A stretch of DNA of 8,319 bases. Source: Bacillota bacterium (GTDB taxonomy: Bacteria; Bacillota; Dehalobacteriia; UBA4068). Positions 1 through 6,453 of this stretch are shown in pieces (positions within the stretch are counted from its first letter, which is position 1; each line of letters begins with the position of its first letter). Under the pieces are notes generated by a model that worked only from the letters and a program-made list of their open reading frames with translations, ran no database searches and was not told the origin of the DNA. Where the stretch lies: positions 1 to 8,319 of the forward strand of contig WRKD01000134.1 of assembly GCA_009778255.1 (NCBI GenBank), read 5' to 3'. A program made the translations under genes and the position numbers.

Positions 1-120
1 GTATCAGTATCAGTATCAGTATCAGTATCAGTATCAGTATCAGTATCAGTATCAGTATCAGTATCAGTATCAGTATCAGTATCAGTATCGGTATCAGTAT
101 CGGTATCGGTATCAGTATCG
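1..120 (-). repeat. Hexanucleotide tandem repeat encoding (Asp-Thr)n
   Basis: Twenty head-to-tail copies of GTATCA/GTATCG (plus strand) run from base 1 without interruption. On the minus strand they read GAT-ACT or GAT-ACC, so every copy encodes Asp-Thr in the frame of the surface protein. The only variation is the synonymous third base of the Thr codon: GTATCG occurs at 85, 97, 103 and 115, all at the inner edge next to the unique sequence, while the outer fourteen copies are identical. That pattern fits recent slippage expansion outward. The tract continues beyond the window, so its true length is not known. Confidence 0.97.
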
Positions 121-1172
121 CTCTCCAATGTATTATAGAAAGTTATTTCAGTGATGCAGCCGTCTTTGATTATTAATAATCCGTCTTCAAGACCTTCGAT
201 ATGATCAAGTTTATAAATTTCGCCTTCACAAAATTCTCTAATTATATAAGAACCGGGGGCTAAATCTATAGAATGGGGATTTTTAATAAATTCTCCGTCT
301 ATATATTCTATTTCTATAACGGCAACAGGGTCTTCAATATCTTGATCGGAAATATTATAAACTCCAAAAGTAAAAGTGGTGTTTTCCCATGCTTCTCCTA
401 ATAAAACTTTGGTTATATTAAGGGTACCTTGAGGTAAAGGCAAGGGTTTGATACCGCCTATTTTAATACCATTGGGGTCATGCATCGGTATTTCCCAATA
501 ACCGGGCCCATAAATCGTGATAGTATAGGAATCCCAGGCATTTTGGGTGGCTAATACACTAAGCTGCACATAAAGAGTAAAGGTTAGAGGATAATCGCCA
601 TCTTCTTCAGCCCGGATATCCCAGGATTTATTGTAGCCGGTATTGCCGTCTTGATGAGGCGAAAACCAGACTCCCTTAAAGAGCTCTACTTCATTGCCAT
701 TAGTGGTTATAGCTTGGCCGGGTATTTTATTGAAATGTACGCCACTTTCTAAGTATTCGCCATATACGCCGCTGTCATAAAGTGCGTCGTCAAAGTCATT
801 GTCGAAATCGACGTCGTCGTCGCCGACAATATTATCTGTATCGTAGTCTCCGCCTATATCATCAACATCGTCGTCGCCGACAATATTATCAGTATCGTCG
901 TCTCCGTCAACAATATCTGCATCATCATCGCTGACAATAATACCCGCTTCGTCGTCGCCCAAAATATCACTTTCCGCATCGCCACTAAAAGAATCTTGTT
1001 CGTTAATATTTTCCGTTGCCTCGTTCATTGTTTCCACTGCCAAAAAATTTTCTGGCCCGTCTTGATCGTTAATTGCCGCATAAGCTTTTAGGGGCATACT
1101 GCCGCTGCTTAAAATCAGCGTTACCACTAATATTGGAATCAAGATCAAAATCAACTTTCTTTTCATGTTCAT
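1..1172 (-). CDS. Secreted surface protein with Cna-B-like domain and Asp-Thr stalk (3' end missing)
   Basis: The reading frame is open from ATG at 1172 to the left edge, 390 codons without a stop, so the C-terminus lies outside. Residues 1-32 form a signal peptide (MNMKRK, a Leu/Ile/Val-rich core, then KAYA before A33). Residues about 35-130 are extremely Asp-rich with an 18-residue imperfect repeat. Residues about 135-245 form a domain I do not recognise, rich in aromatic residues and Gly. Residues 249-350 resemble a Cna-B/SpaA prealbumin-like domain: it opens with GTLNITK, has PGSYIIREF in the middle and ends ITEITFYNT. K255, E313 and N347 sit where the Lys, Glu and Asn of an intramolecular isopeptide bond are found in that family (inference). 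From residue 352 on there is only Asp-Thr. Such proteins are usually cell-wall adhesins or pilin-like stalks; whether an LPXTG or SLH anchor follows cannot be seen. The start at 1172 is chosen over the ATG at 1166 because AAGGAG lies 9 nt upstream. Function beyond surface display is unknown. Confidence 0.85.
   Translation of the reverse strand, partial: MNMKRKLILILIPILVVTLILSSGSMPLKAYAAINDQDGPENFLAVETMNEATENINEQDSFSGDAESDILGDDEAGIIVSDDDADIVDGDDDTDNIVGDDDVDDIGGDYDTDNIVGDDDVDFDNDFDDALYDSGVYGEYLESGVHFNKIPGQAITTNGNEVELFKGVWFSPHQDGNTGYNKSWDIRAEEDGDYPLTFTLYVQLSVLATQNAWDSYTITIYGPGYWEIPMHDPNGIKIGGIKPLPLPQGTLNITKVLLGEAWENTTFTFGVYNISDQDIEDPVAVIEIEYIDGEFIKNPHSIDLAPGSYIIREFCEGEIYKLDHIEGLEDGLLIIKDGCITEITFYNTLESDTDTDTDTDTDTDTDTDTDTDTDTDTDTDTDTDTDTDTD
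814..906 (-). repeat. 54-bp-period direct repeat in the Asp-rich region
   Basis: Two 39-bp copies, 814-852 and 868-906, match at 37 of 39 positions and start 54 bp apart, i.e. an 18-residue period in frame. They encode versions of GD(D/Y)DTDNIVGDDDVD at about residues 89-121 of the surface protein. The repeat is imperfect and flanked by more Asp-rich sequence, which suggests an older duplication than the hexanucleotide tract. The Asp spacing could bind calcium, but no standard EF-hand is formed. Confidence 0.8.
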
Positions 1173-1181
1173 AACAACCCG

Positions 1182-1187
1182 CTCCTT
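1182..1187 (-). promoter_or_regulatory. Shine-Dalgarno site fixing the start at 1172
   Basis: AAGGAG on the minus strand lies 9 nt before the ATG at 1172 and 15 nt before the ATG at 1166. The spacing favours the upstream ATG, giving the N-terminus MNMKRK. Confidence 0.7.
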
Positions 1188-1247
1188 TTCTAATATTTTT
1201 TATTTTTAGTATTCATCTGAAAACAAGTATTCCAGATTTCTATATGC

Positions 1248-1256
1248 ATTATATCA
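1248..1256 (-). promoter_or_regulatory. Extended -10 promoter for the Asp-Thr surface protein
   Basis: On the minus strand this reads TGATATAAT, a perfect TATAAT preceded by the TGn of an extended -10 element. No convincing -35 box sits 16-18 nt upstream, which extended -10 promoters can tolerate. Transcription would begin near 1241 and leave a leader of about 70 nt before the start codon. It lies downstream of the terminator at 1434-1459, so the gene can be expressed separately from the SLH protein gene. Confidence 0.55.
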
Positions 1257-1433
1257 AATGATGGTCACAAATACGGATACATTTCTAAAACTTTTTTTAA
1301 ATAAGTGACTTTAACCTGCTAGAAATATTTAAATTTTTTATTTACAGTTACATTATTTACCTGTTTTTGAGACAATTATTCAATGTTTAACAAGTTTTTC
1401 TTTGAAAAAGTTTATTATTAGCCAAGCAAAGCC

Positions 1434-1459
1434 AAAAAAAACACCCCTAATCAGAGGTG
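1434..1459 (-). terminator. Rho-independent terminator of the SLH protein gene
   Basis: The minus strand has CACCTCT, loop GATT, then AGGGGTG, a 7-bp stem with one G-U wobble, followed at once by eight T residues. It lies about 68 bp past the stop codon of the SLH gene and before the promoter of the next gene. In the plus direction the stem has a C-A mismatch in place of the wobble, so it should act mainly on leftward transcription. Confidence 0.85.
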
Positions 1460-1526
1460 CTCTCTGTTAAGAGGTGCGTTTTTTGGTATTTAAAAGCGCT
1501 TATATCATTTTAGGCGGTTTTTGCTG

Positions 1527-4500
1527 TTATAGTAAGTCCAGCCAATATTCATAGTTAAATTGCAAACCCGGCGGCATTTTATCTTTAAAAGCCGCTGTAT
1601 GTGAATTTGCCGCTTCTTGAATATCTAAGTAATACCAAGCTTTAATATCTGCATTATCGCTAAAACGTATCATAGCGGAAGATAGAATGTCGTCTATAGT
1701 TTCCGGCAGGCGCTTGGTCATTCTATTGACCAGGGAAACAAACTCTGCTCTGGTCATTTCTTGCTCGGGCCGGTACGTGCCGTCGCCATAGCCATTAAGC
1801 CAGCCTAAGTTAGCAGAGTATTCAATATCATCCGCTGCCCAATTAGCCGCAATATCATTGAAGCTTTTTTCCGTAAGCGGGCTTTGCCCCATTTGTACAG
1901 AAAAGCGCGCCGCCATTGCCGCAATTTCTGCCCGGGTTACTGTTTGCTTGGGTCTATATGTTTTATCTGGATACCCTGTAATAATTTCCAAGTTAGCTAA
2001 TACCGAAACTGCGTTATAAAACCAATCTGTAGCATGTACATCTGTAAATGTGCTTTCTTGCCTTAAATTAGCCTCGCGAACATTATCTGCCAGTAAACGA
2101 TAAAATATCATTGCTACTTCCGCGCGGGTTATTATACTTTCAGGGTATACTCTGCCATTGGGGTAGCCAATTATATATGCCACATGTTCCTGACTAAATA
2201 CATCGTTTTTCACTTGCTCTATAGCCGTGGTTGTTTGCGGGCTTTGCCCTCCGCCTTGGTTATCTTTATCGGTTTTATTTCTATCACTGGCAACGGAATT
2301 TTTATTATCCTGATCTTTATTATCCGAGTCTTTATTGTCCGAGTCTTTATTATCCTGATCCTTATTGTCCGAGTCTTTATTATCCTGGTCTTCATCGTCT
2401 GCGTCGCCGGCAGCAAAAATGCCTTTATAAACTGCTACTTCCTGTTCGTTTTGGTCTATATAATAACTTTCAAAATCATGCACTTTAATGCTTATATCGC
2501 CTTCTTCTTCCACTTGCTCTATCATGAGTAGCCATTCTTCGGCTGCACCGGCTAGCGTACCCGCCACAGCTTTTCCAGAGATATTGTTTATATCGATATC
2601 GTCGACGGTCAACTCGCCTACCGGAGCAGTAAAGATGAGAGAAATTCCCACGGAATCGGCCAGCTTACTTATGCCGCCAATTTGCATAGCGGAAAAACTG
2701 ACCGGTGTTAGTGATTGGAGCATTACATAATGATCTGTACTGTAATATTCAAATTCAACACTCTGCCCAAAGCCTTCATTCCAGGTTCCGCCCAGTTCGC
2801 TGTCGCCTTTTTCTTCCATACTGCCGCTGCCGTCATAATTTTTACTCCATTGCCATCTATAGAAAGGACCATATGGGCCGCGTCTGGCATTGCCGCTGGT
2901 ATTGCCTTCACCCGCGTCTTGCCAATCTATTGCCCTCAAACCACCCTGAGCGATCAGCGTACCTCCGTGCATGATCAATTCTCCATTACCAAGAGAAAGC
3001 CCACAACCTACCTCTCGGGATCCTTTAAGGTTAAGGGTAGCTTTGCCGTCTATTGTTAAACTTTCAGTTAAAATTTTAATACCAACGCCATTATCATGTG
3101 TGGATTCAAATAGGCTGTTTTTATTTACCTCTATCGTTGTCGGGGTATTGCCGATGATGATCAGAGCTGTTTGCGTATTGGTGACCCAAGAAAAATTGTT
3201 AAGCGTTAATTTACCCGGTTCGCCTTTCCAAGCCGCTTCGCCTACATATGAAAAACCTCCTATTAAAAATCGGCGGTCTTCTATATCCAATACGCCGTTA
3301 TTGTTGTCGTCACTATACATGTAACCGGTATCCGAATCAAATATTAGCCCATAATTAGTATATATTTCTACAATGTTAACGGGGAAAAAACCGGTAGATT
3401 GCGTACCGCCGCCCACATAATTAATGCCGCCACCCAAAGAAGGGTGATTATTCCAGTGATAAGTAGAGATGGGATTGAAATTGCGCAAACCATTTTGAGA
3501 TTGGTTGCCTTCCGCATAATTTATGGGCGCCAAATACCATTCTAGCCATATTATTACAAAACCGCCGGTGATTTGATGTACGGGATCAAAAGAAGGAGCA
3601 GCTATAATAGCTTCAATATTGTCGGATAAATTGTTTTTTTCATTACCGTAAGCGAATACAAAACCGCCGCTTACTCTGACATTTGTATTGGCGCTTGCTG
3701 CATGAATAGCCAAGCCTATAGTAGCTGAAATTTGACCGCCGCTTACTTGTATAGCTGAATCTACACCGGCGCCGAAAACATCTATGGCATTGCCTGTGGC
3801 AGAGGAAACTACGCCGCCATTTATAGTAATTTTGAAGCTGGCTACATTATTATAAGAAGAAATACCGGTATTGGCGTTTATGGCATTGCCGCTTTTTGCT
3901 TTAACTACGCCGCTGTTTACGGTTATAGAGGAATTGGCGCCGGTAATATTGATGGCGTTGCCATTACCAATATTTTCGATTAAACCGCCCTCTACTATAA
4001 CATGGGAATTTTTAACCGACTCTAAGAGGTTTTCGCTGGTGGCTGTGCTGATTACATTTAACCCGCTTCCTCGTACGATGGCATTTTGCCCAATGGTGGC
4101 GCATGAGTTCAAGCCTACCAGGTTTATGGCGCGCCCGCTTAAAGAAGCTACCTGGGCATTATCTGTAACCAAGACATTTCCCCTGGTTTGTATGGCATAG
4201 CCGTTTTGAGATGTGCTCTGTACAATAGCCGTACCGTTTACAATTATATTACAGTCTTCTATATGGTTATCTGCCACACTTCCTAAGTCGCCAACCATAT
4301 CTATGGCCGGGTTGAAATTATTTCCGGCGGCATTCGACACCACGCCTCCGCTCACCACCACAGTAGAATTCATACCGGTGGTATGGATAGCGCTATTGCT
4401 TGCTGCCGAAACCGTTCCGCCCATTATTCGTATAGCGGTAATATTGCCTTCAATAGCATCTGTGCCGGCGCCATCGTTAATAGCATAACCGCTGGTATCG

Positions 4501-5087
4501 GAAATAACAGAACCACCGTTAATATTGATGGCAACAAATTGCGGCGCTATACTGCTATTTATTTGAATTGCCGCATTAGAGTTACCGCTTAAGCTTCTTA
4601 GGCAACCGCCAAAATTAACATTAACGGTAGCATTGCCGCTGCTGATAAGAATAGGGTTGCCGGTTTTTTCCGCTAAAAGCGCGCCGTTATTTTCCACATT
4701 TACCGTAATAGGCCCCATAATATGTAGAACCCCGGCAGTTTTACTTCCTCTGCTTATAATAGTGCAATAGCTGATTTCAAAAATACCTTCGCCGTTTAAA
4801 TCGAAAAGATAGGCATTCAATGAACTGGCCAGCTCTGCCTGCCATTTTACTATTAAGCCCGCATCTATATTTAAGCCGAGTGTTTTTGTTAATGTTGCGG
4901 CTTCTTCCGTAGCGGTAACGGTAATTTCGTTGCCACTAATAATAGCGTCTAAACCGGGCAAAGCGGATATCTGTTCCGCTATGGTTATTGCGTCTGACGC
5001 CATAGCTTGAGGGGTCATTAGAGCTATGATAATTAGGGCCAAAGTAAATACAAGTATAATAGTATGTATTTTGTTCGTTGTCGTCAT
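1527..5087 (-). CDS. SLH-anchored secreted protein with beta-helix repeats
   Basis: This 1186-residue protein starts at ATG 5087 with AGGAGG 6 nt upstream. Residues 1-30 are a signal peptide ending AMA before S31. Residues about 189-480 carry some eleven rungs of the pattern (I/V)xGGxV...(G)xAI, typical of a right-handed parallel beta-helix as in adhesins and polysaccharide-binding or -cleaving proteins; I see no catalytic signature. M590-D604 includes DDNNNGVLDIED, a calcium-loop-like motif. Residues about 620-735 form a second beta-rich repeat region. Residues 794-889 look like an Ig-like domain (GISLIFTAPVGELTVDDIDI at its centre). Residues 900-929 are six DxDNK spacer units. Three SLH domains follow, with TRAE motifs at 987, 1051 and 1112, and a partial fourth at 1142-1165. 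SLH domains bind pyruvylated secondary cell-wall polymer, so the protein should sit on the cell surface with the beta-helix outward. Ligand unknown. It has its own promoter and terminator. Confidence 0.93.
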   Translation of the reverse strand: MTTTNKIHTIILVFTLALIIIALMTPQAMASDAITIAEQISALPGLDAIISGNEITVTATEEAATLTKTLGLNIDAGLIVKWQAELASSLNAYLFDLNGEGIFEISYCTIISRGSKTAGVLHIMGPITVNVENNGALLAEKTGNPILISSGNATVNVNFGGCLRSLSGNSNAAIQINSSIAPQFVAININGGSVISDTSGYAINDGAGTDAIEGNITAIRIMGGTVSAASNSAIHTTGMNSTVVVSGGVVSNAAGNNFNPAIDMVGDLGSVADNHIEDCNIIVNGTAIVQSTSQNGYAIQTRGNVLVTDNAQVASLSGRAINLVGLNSCATIGQNAIVRGSGLNVISTATSENLLESVKNSHVIVEGGLIENIGNGNAINITGANSSITVNSGVVKAKSGNAINANTGISSYNNVASFKITINGGVVSSATGNAIDVFGAGVDSAIQVSGGQISATIGLAIHAASANTNVRVSGGFVFAYGNEKNNLSDNIEAIIAAPSFDPVHQITGGFVIIWLEWYLAPINYAEGNQSQNGLRNFNPISTYHWNNHPSLGGGINYVGGGTQSTGFFPVNIVEIYTNYGLIFDSDTGYMYSDDNNNGVLDIEDRRFLIGGFSYVGEAAWKGEPGKLTLNNFSWVTNTQTALIIIGNTPTTIEVNKNSLFESTHDNGVGIKILTESLTIDGKATLNLKGSREVGCGLSLGNGELIMHGGTLIAQGGLRAIDWQDAGEGNTSGNARRGPYGPFYRWQWSKNYDGSGSMEEKGDSELGGTWNEGFGQSVEFEYYSTDHYVMLQSLTPVSFSAMQIGGISKLADSVGISLIFTAPVGELTVDDIDINNISGKAVAGTLAGAAEEWLLMIEQVEEEGDISIKVHDFESYYIDQNEQEVAVYKGIFAAGDADDEDQDNKDSDNKDQDNKDSDNKDSDNKDQDNKNSVASDRNKTDKDNQGGGQSPQTTTAIEQVKNDVFSQEHVAYIIGYPNGRVYPESIITRAEVAMIFYRLLADNVREANLRQESTFTDVHATDWFYNAVSVLANLEIITGYPDKTYRPKQTVTRAEIAAMAARFSVQMGQSPLTEKSFNDIAANWAADDIEYSANLGWLNGYGDGTYRPEQEMTRAEFVSLVNRMTKRLPETIDDILSSAMIRFSDNADIKAWYYLDIQEAANSHTAAFKDKMPPGLQFNYEYWLDLL
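2301..2390 (-). repeat. Six 15-bp repeats encoding a DxDNK acidic spacer
   Basis: Six consecutive 15-bp units (starts 2301, 2316, 2331, 2346, 2361, 2376) differ from each other at one to four bases. On the minus strand they encode DQDNK, DSDNK, DQDNK, DSDNK, DSDNK, DQDNK (residues 900-929). The tract is a charged flexible spacer between the Ig-like segment and the SLH domains and could hold the ectodomain off the wall. Alternating Ser and Gln versions show that units were duplicated in blocks. Confidence 0.93.
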
Positions 5088-5117
5088 GGCAAACCTCCTA
5101 CCTATATTCTTACACTA

Positions 5118-5146
5118 TTTATATTCTTTGTTCATTTAAATACCAA
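5118..5146 (-). promoter_or_regulatory. Sigma-A-type promoter of the SLH protein gene
   Basis: On the minus strand TTGGTA (plus 5141-5146) and TATAAA (plus 5118-5123) are separated by 17 bp. Transcription would start near 5111, giving a leader of roughly 24 nt that contains the AGGAGG at 5094-5099. Several other AT-rich -10 look-alikes exist nearby (for example plus 5183-5188) but lack a well-placed -35. Confidence 0.6.
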
Positions 5147-5175
5147 TATAATTACTATTATGATTTTGAATTTAT

Positions 5176-5199
5176 TATTTATATTATACAATATAAATA
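5176..5199. repeat. 10-bp inverted repeat between divergent promoters
   Basis: TATTTATATT (5176-5185) and AATATAAATA (5190-5199) are perfect inverted copies around a 4-bp centre (ATAC). The element lies between the leftward promoter (5118-5146) and the rightward one (5252-5280). It is wholly A/T, so it may be chance in AT-rich DNA, or an operator for a dimeric regulator. It lacks a T-run that would make it a terminator. Confidence 0.4.
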
Positions 5200-5251
5200 T
5201 AAAATAAGCTATAATATTTTACACATTAATTAGTAAATAATAGAAAATGCC

Positions 5252-5280
5252 TTGTATATTCTTAGGGGAAGTGTTATAAT
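5252..5280 (+). promoter_or_regulatory. Sigma-A-type promoter of the hutP-cmk-plsC-ispH operon
   Basis: TTGTAT (5252-5257) and a perfect TATAAT (5275-5280) are 17 bp apart, the optimal spacing. Transcription should begin near 5287, about 36 nt before the first candidate start codon of the HutP-family gene and 69 nt before the second. Confidence 0.8.
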
Positions 5281-5322
5281 CTGCTAATAGAAAGCCAACC
5301 AATCTGAAATGGGGATGATAGC

Positions 5323-5793
5323 ATGGGAGAACGGTTAAGACGCGAGGAAAACACCATGATAGGAAATAGTAAAAAAGTAGCGCAGGCAGCGGTTCGCATG
5401 GCAATTAGTGAGAATCGTGATGAAGAACGTGAACTTAAGCTGCATTATGGTGAAGTGGAAATTTATGTGGCAGCCATGGATTTTGGCGGCGAAGCCGTGA
5501 GTTCGGTGCCAAAGATTATCGAACGTGCTGTGGTGGGTGCAAAGCGCGAAGGTGTGATTCGCGATAACCATGCCGAAGAAGGTGCGGTGGCAGGCGCTAC
5601 TCATGAAATATTGCGGCAAGTGCTGCCACAGGCGGCAGGTTTAAATTTTGGCGGAAAAATCGGTGTTGCACGTCAGGGCGAGCATTTATGCGTGGCGGTA
5701 TTCTTTGCCATTGGTATGATACATCTGGATGATGTATCTATTGGGTTGGCGCATCGTGCAGTTACAGATTTTACTTTAGGAGGAAAGCTATGA
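5323..5793 (+). CDS. hutP: HutP family protein
   Basis: The product (156 residues from 5323) matches the HutP family as it occurs in Clostridia: SKKVAQAAVRMAI near the start, then DFGGEAVSSVPKIIERAVV, AKREGVI, EEGAVAGAT, GGKIGVAR and a C-terminal IGLAHRAV. In Bacillus subtilis, HutP binds L-histidine and a divalent metal and then binds hut mRNA to prevent termination; His residues ligate the metal. Here H83, H134 and H144 (numbered from 5323) are candidates, but the second His of the Bacillus SHALYH motif appears replaced in NHAEEG. The start is uncertain: ATG 5323 has a weak GGGGA site 8 nt upstream, whereas ATG 5356 has GAGG 8 nt upstream and would give 145 residues, closer to the usual family start and length. 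It is the first gene of the operon and overlaps cmk by 4 nt. No hut catabolic genes are in view, so its RNA target is unknown. Confidence 0.88.
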   Translation: MGERLRREENTMIGNSKKVAQAAVRMAISENRDEERELKLHYGEVEIYVAAMDFGGEAVSSVPKIIERAVVGAKREGVIRDNHAEEGAVAGATHEILRQVLPQAAGLNFGGKIGVARQGEHLCVAVFFAIGMIHLDDVSIGLAHRAVTDFTLGGKL

Positions 5794-6452
5794 CAGCGCG
5801 GCAGATAGCCATAGACGGACCAGCCGGAGCGGGCAAGAGTACGGTAGCTAAGTTGGTAGCGGCCCATTTGAATTATCTGTATATAGATACAGGTGCCATG
5901 TATCGTGCGGTTGCTTTAATTGCTTTAAGAAAGGGTATAGCGCTTTCCGACGCGCCGGCTCTTACCCTTTTGGCACAGGAACTTTGTATTGAATTACAAA
6001 ATGATGGAGCGCAGTATCGCGTTTTTTGTGATAGAGAAGATATTTCTTTTGCTATTCGCCAAGCCGAAGTGGGCAATGCCGCCAGCCCAATTTCCGCCTT
6101 GCCCGGAGTGCGTGAAGCCTTGGTGAGAAAGCAACAGCTTTTGGGCGAACAAGGCTGTGTAGTGATGGACGGCCGCGATATCGGAACCAAAGTATTACCG
6201 CAAGCGGAATGTAAGGTTTTCCTTACTGCTTCTCCGGAGGAACGGGCGCGCCGCCGCACACTTGAGCTGGCTTTAAAAGGACAAACCATAGATGAAGAGC
6301 AGGTTAGGCGCGATATGGAAGAGCGCGACGCCCGCGATACCACGCGCGCTGTATCTCCCTTAATCCAGGCTTGCGATGCCTTATTGCTAAATAGCGATGG
6401 TCTTACAATAGAACAGGTGGTGGAGCGTATTTTGCAAATGGCGGGTAATTAA
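5790..6452 (+). CDS. cmk: (d)CMP kinase
   Basis: Cytidylate kinase transfers phosphate from ATP to CMP or dCMP in the cytoplasm, feeding CTP for RNA and phospholipid synthesis and dCTP for DNA. The 220-residue length is normal for the family. Visible motifs: P-loop GPAGAGKST (residues 10-18), the NMP-binding YIDTGAMYRAV (31-41), DGRDIGTKVLP (127-137), the Arg-rich lid ERARRR (151-156) and ERDARDTTRAVSPL (178-191) with the D and R residues that contact CMP. AGGAGG at 5778-5783 lies 6 nt before the ATG. The start codon overlaps the preceding stop (ATGA), pointing to translational coupling; plsC begins 1 nt after the stop. No anomalies seen. Confidence 0.97.
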   Translation: MTARQIAIDGPAGAGKSTVAKLVAAHLNYLYIDTGAMYRAVALIALRKGIALSDAPALTLLAQELCIELQNDGAQYRVFCDREDISFAIRQAEVGNAASPISALPGVREALVRKQQLLGEQGCVVMDGRDIGTKVLPQAECKVFLTASPEERARRRTLELALKGQTIDEEQVRRDMEERDARDTTRAVSPLIQACDALLLNSDGLTIEQVVERILQMAGN

Positions 6453-6453
6453 T

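Larger units (their letters stand above)
1173..1526. other. 354-bp AT-rich intergenic region
   Basis: No gene is visible in this gap. From right to left it holds the tail of the SLH gene transcript, the intrinsic terminator (1434-1459), about 170 bp of AT-rich DNA without a recognisable motif, the extended -10 promoter (1248-1256) and the Shine-Dalgarno site. No tRNA-like or riboswitch-like structure was seen. GAGGTGC occurs twice in plus orientation (1454-1460 and 1471-1477), so an alternative, weaker stem using the second copy is possible. Confidence 0.6.

Noticed and set aside
1..120. Regular array at the left end as a CRISPR
   Set aside because: The units are 6 bp, contiguous, without spacers, and stay in frame with a coding region; this is a coding tandem repeat.
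1494..1501. Palindrome AAGCGCTT just past the SLH gene stop
   Set aside because: Eight bases is too short to separate from chance, it stands alone and has no link to a promoter.
2184..2531. Plus-strand and other-frame small open frames with Phe/Ile/Val-rich or Ile-Lys-Arg-Thr-rich repetitive products
   Set aside because: They are the 15-bp DxDNK repeat read in other frames. Their repetitive make-up and lack of ribosome sites mark them as shadows of the SLH gene.
3871..4592. Plus-strand open frames opposite the beta-helix region
   Set aside because: They lie antisense to a clearly coding region with signal peptide and SLH domains, have no ribosome site and encode no recognisable protein.
5183..5188. 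TATAAT on the minus strand as the SLH gene -10 box
   Set aside because: It lacks a reasonable -35 at 16-18 bp and lies within the AT palindrome; the TTGGTA/TATAAA pair nearer the gene has ideal spacing.
5323..5793. Chorismate mutase (AroH-type) as the identity of the first operon gene
   Set aside because: The length is similar, but the conserved stretches (DFGGEAVSSVPKIIERAVV, EEGAVAGAT, GGKIGVAR) fit HutP and none of the AroH active-site pattern is present.
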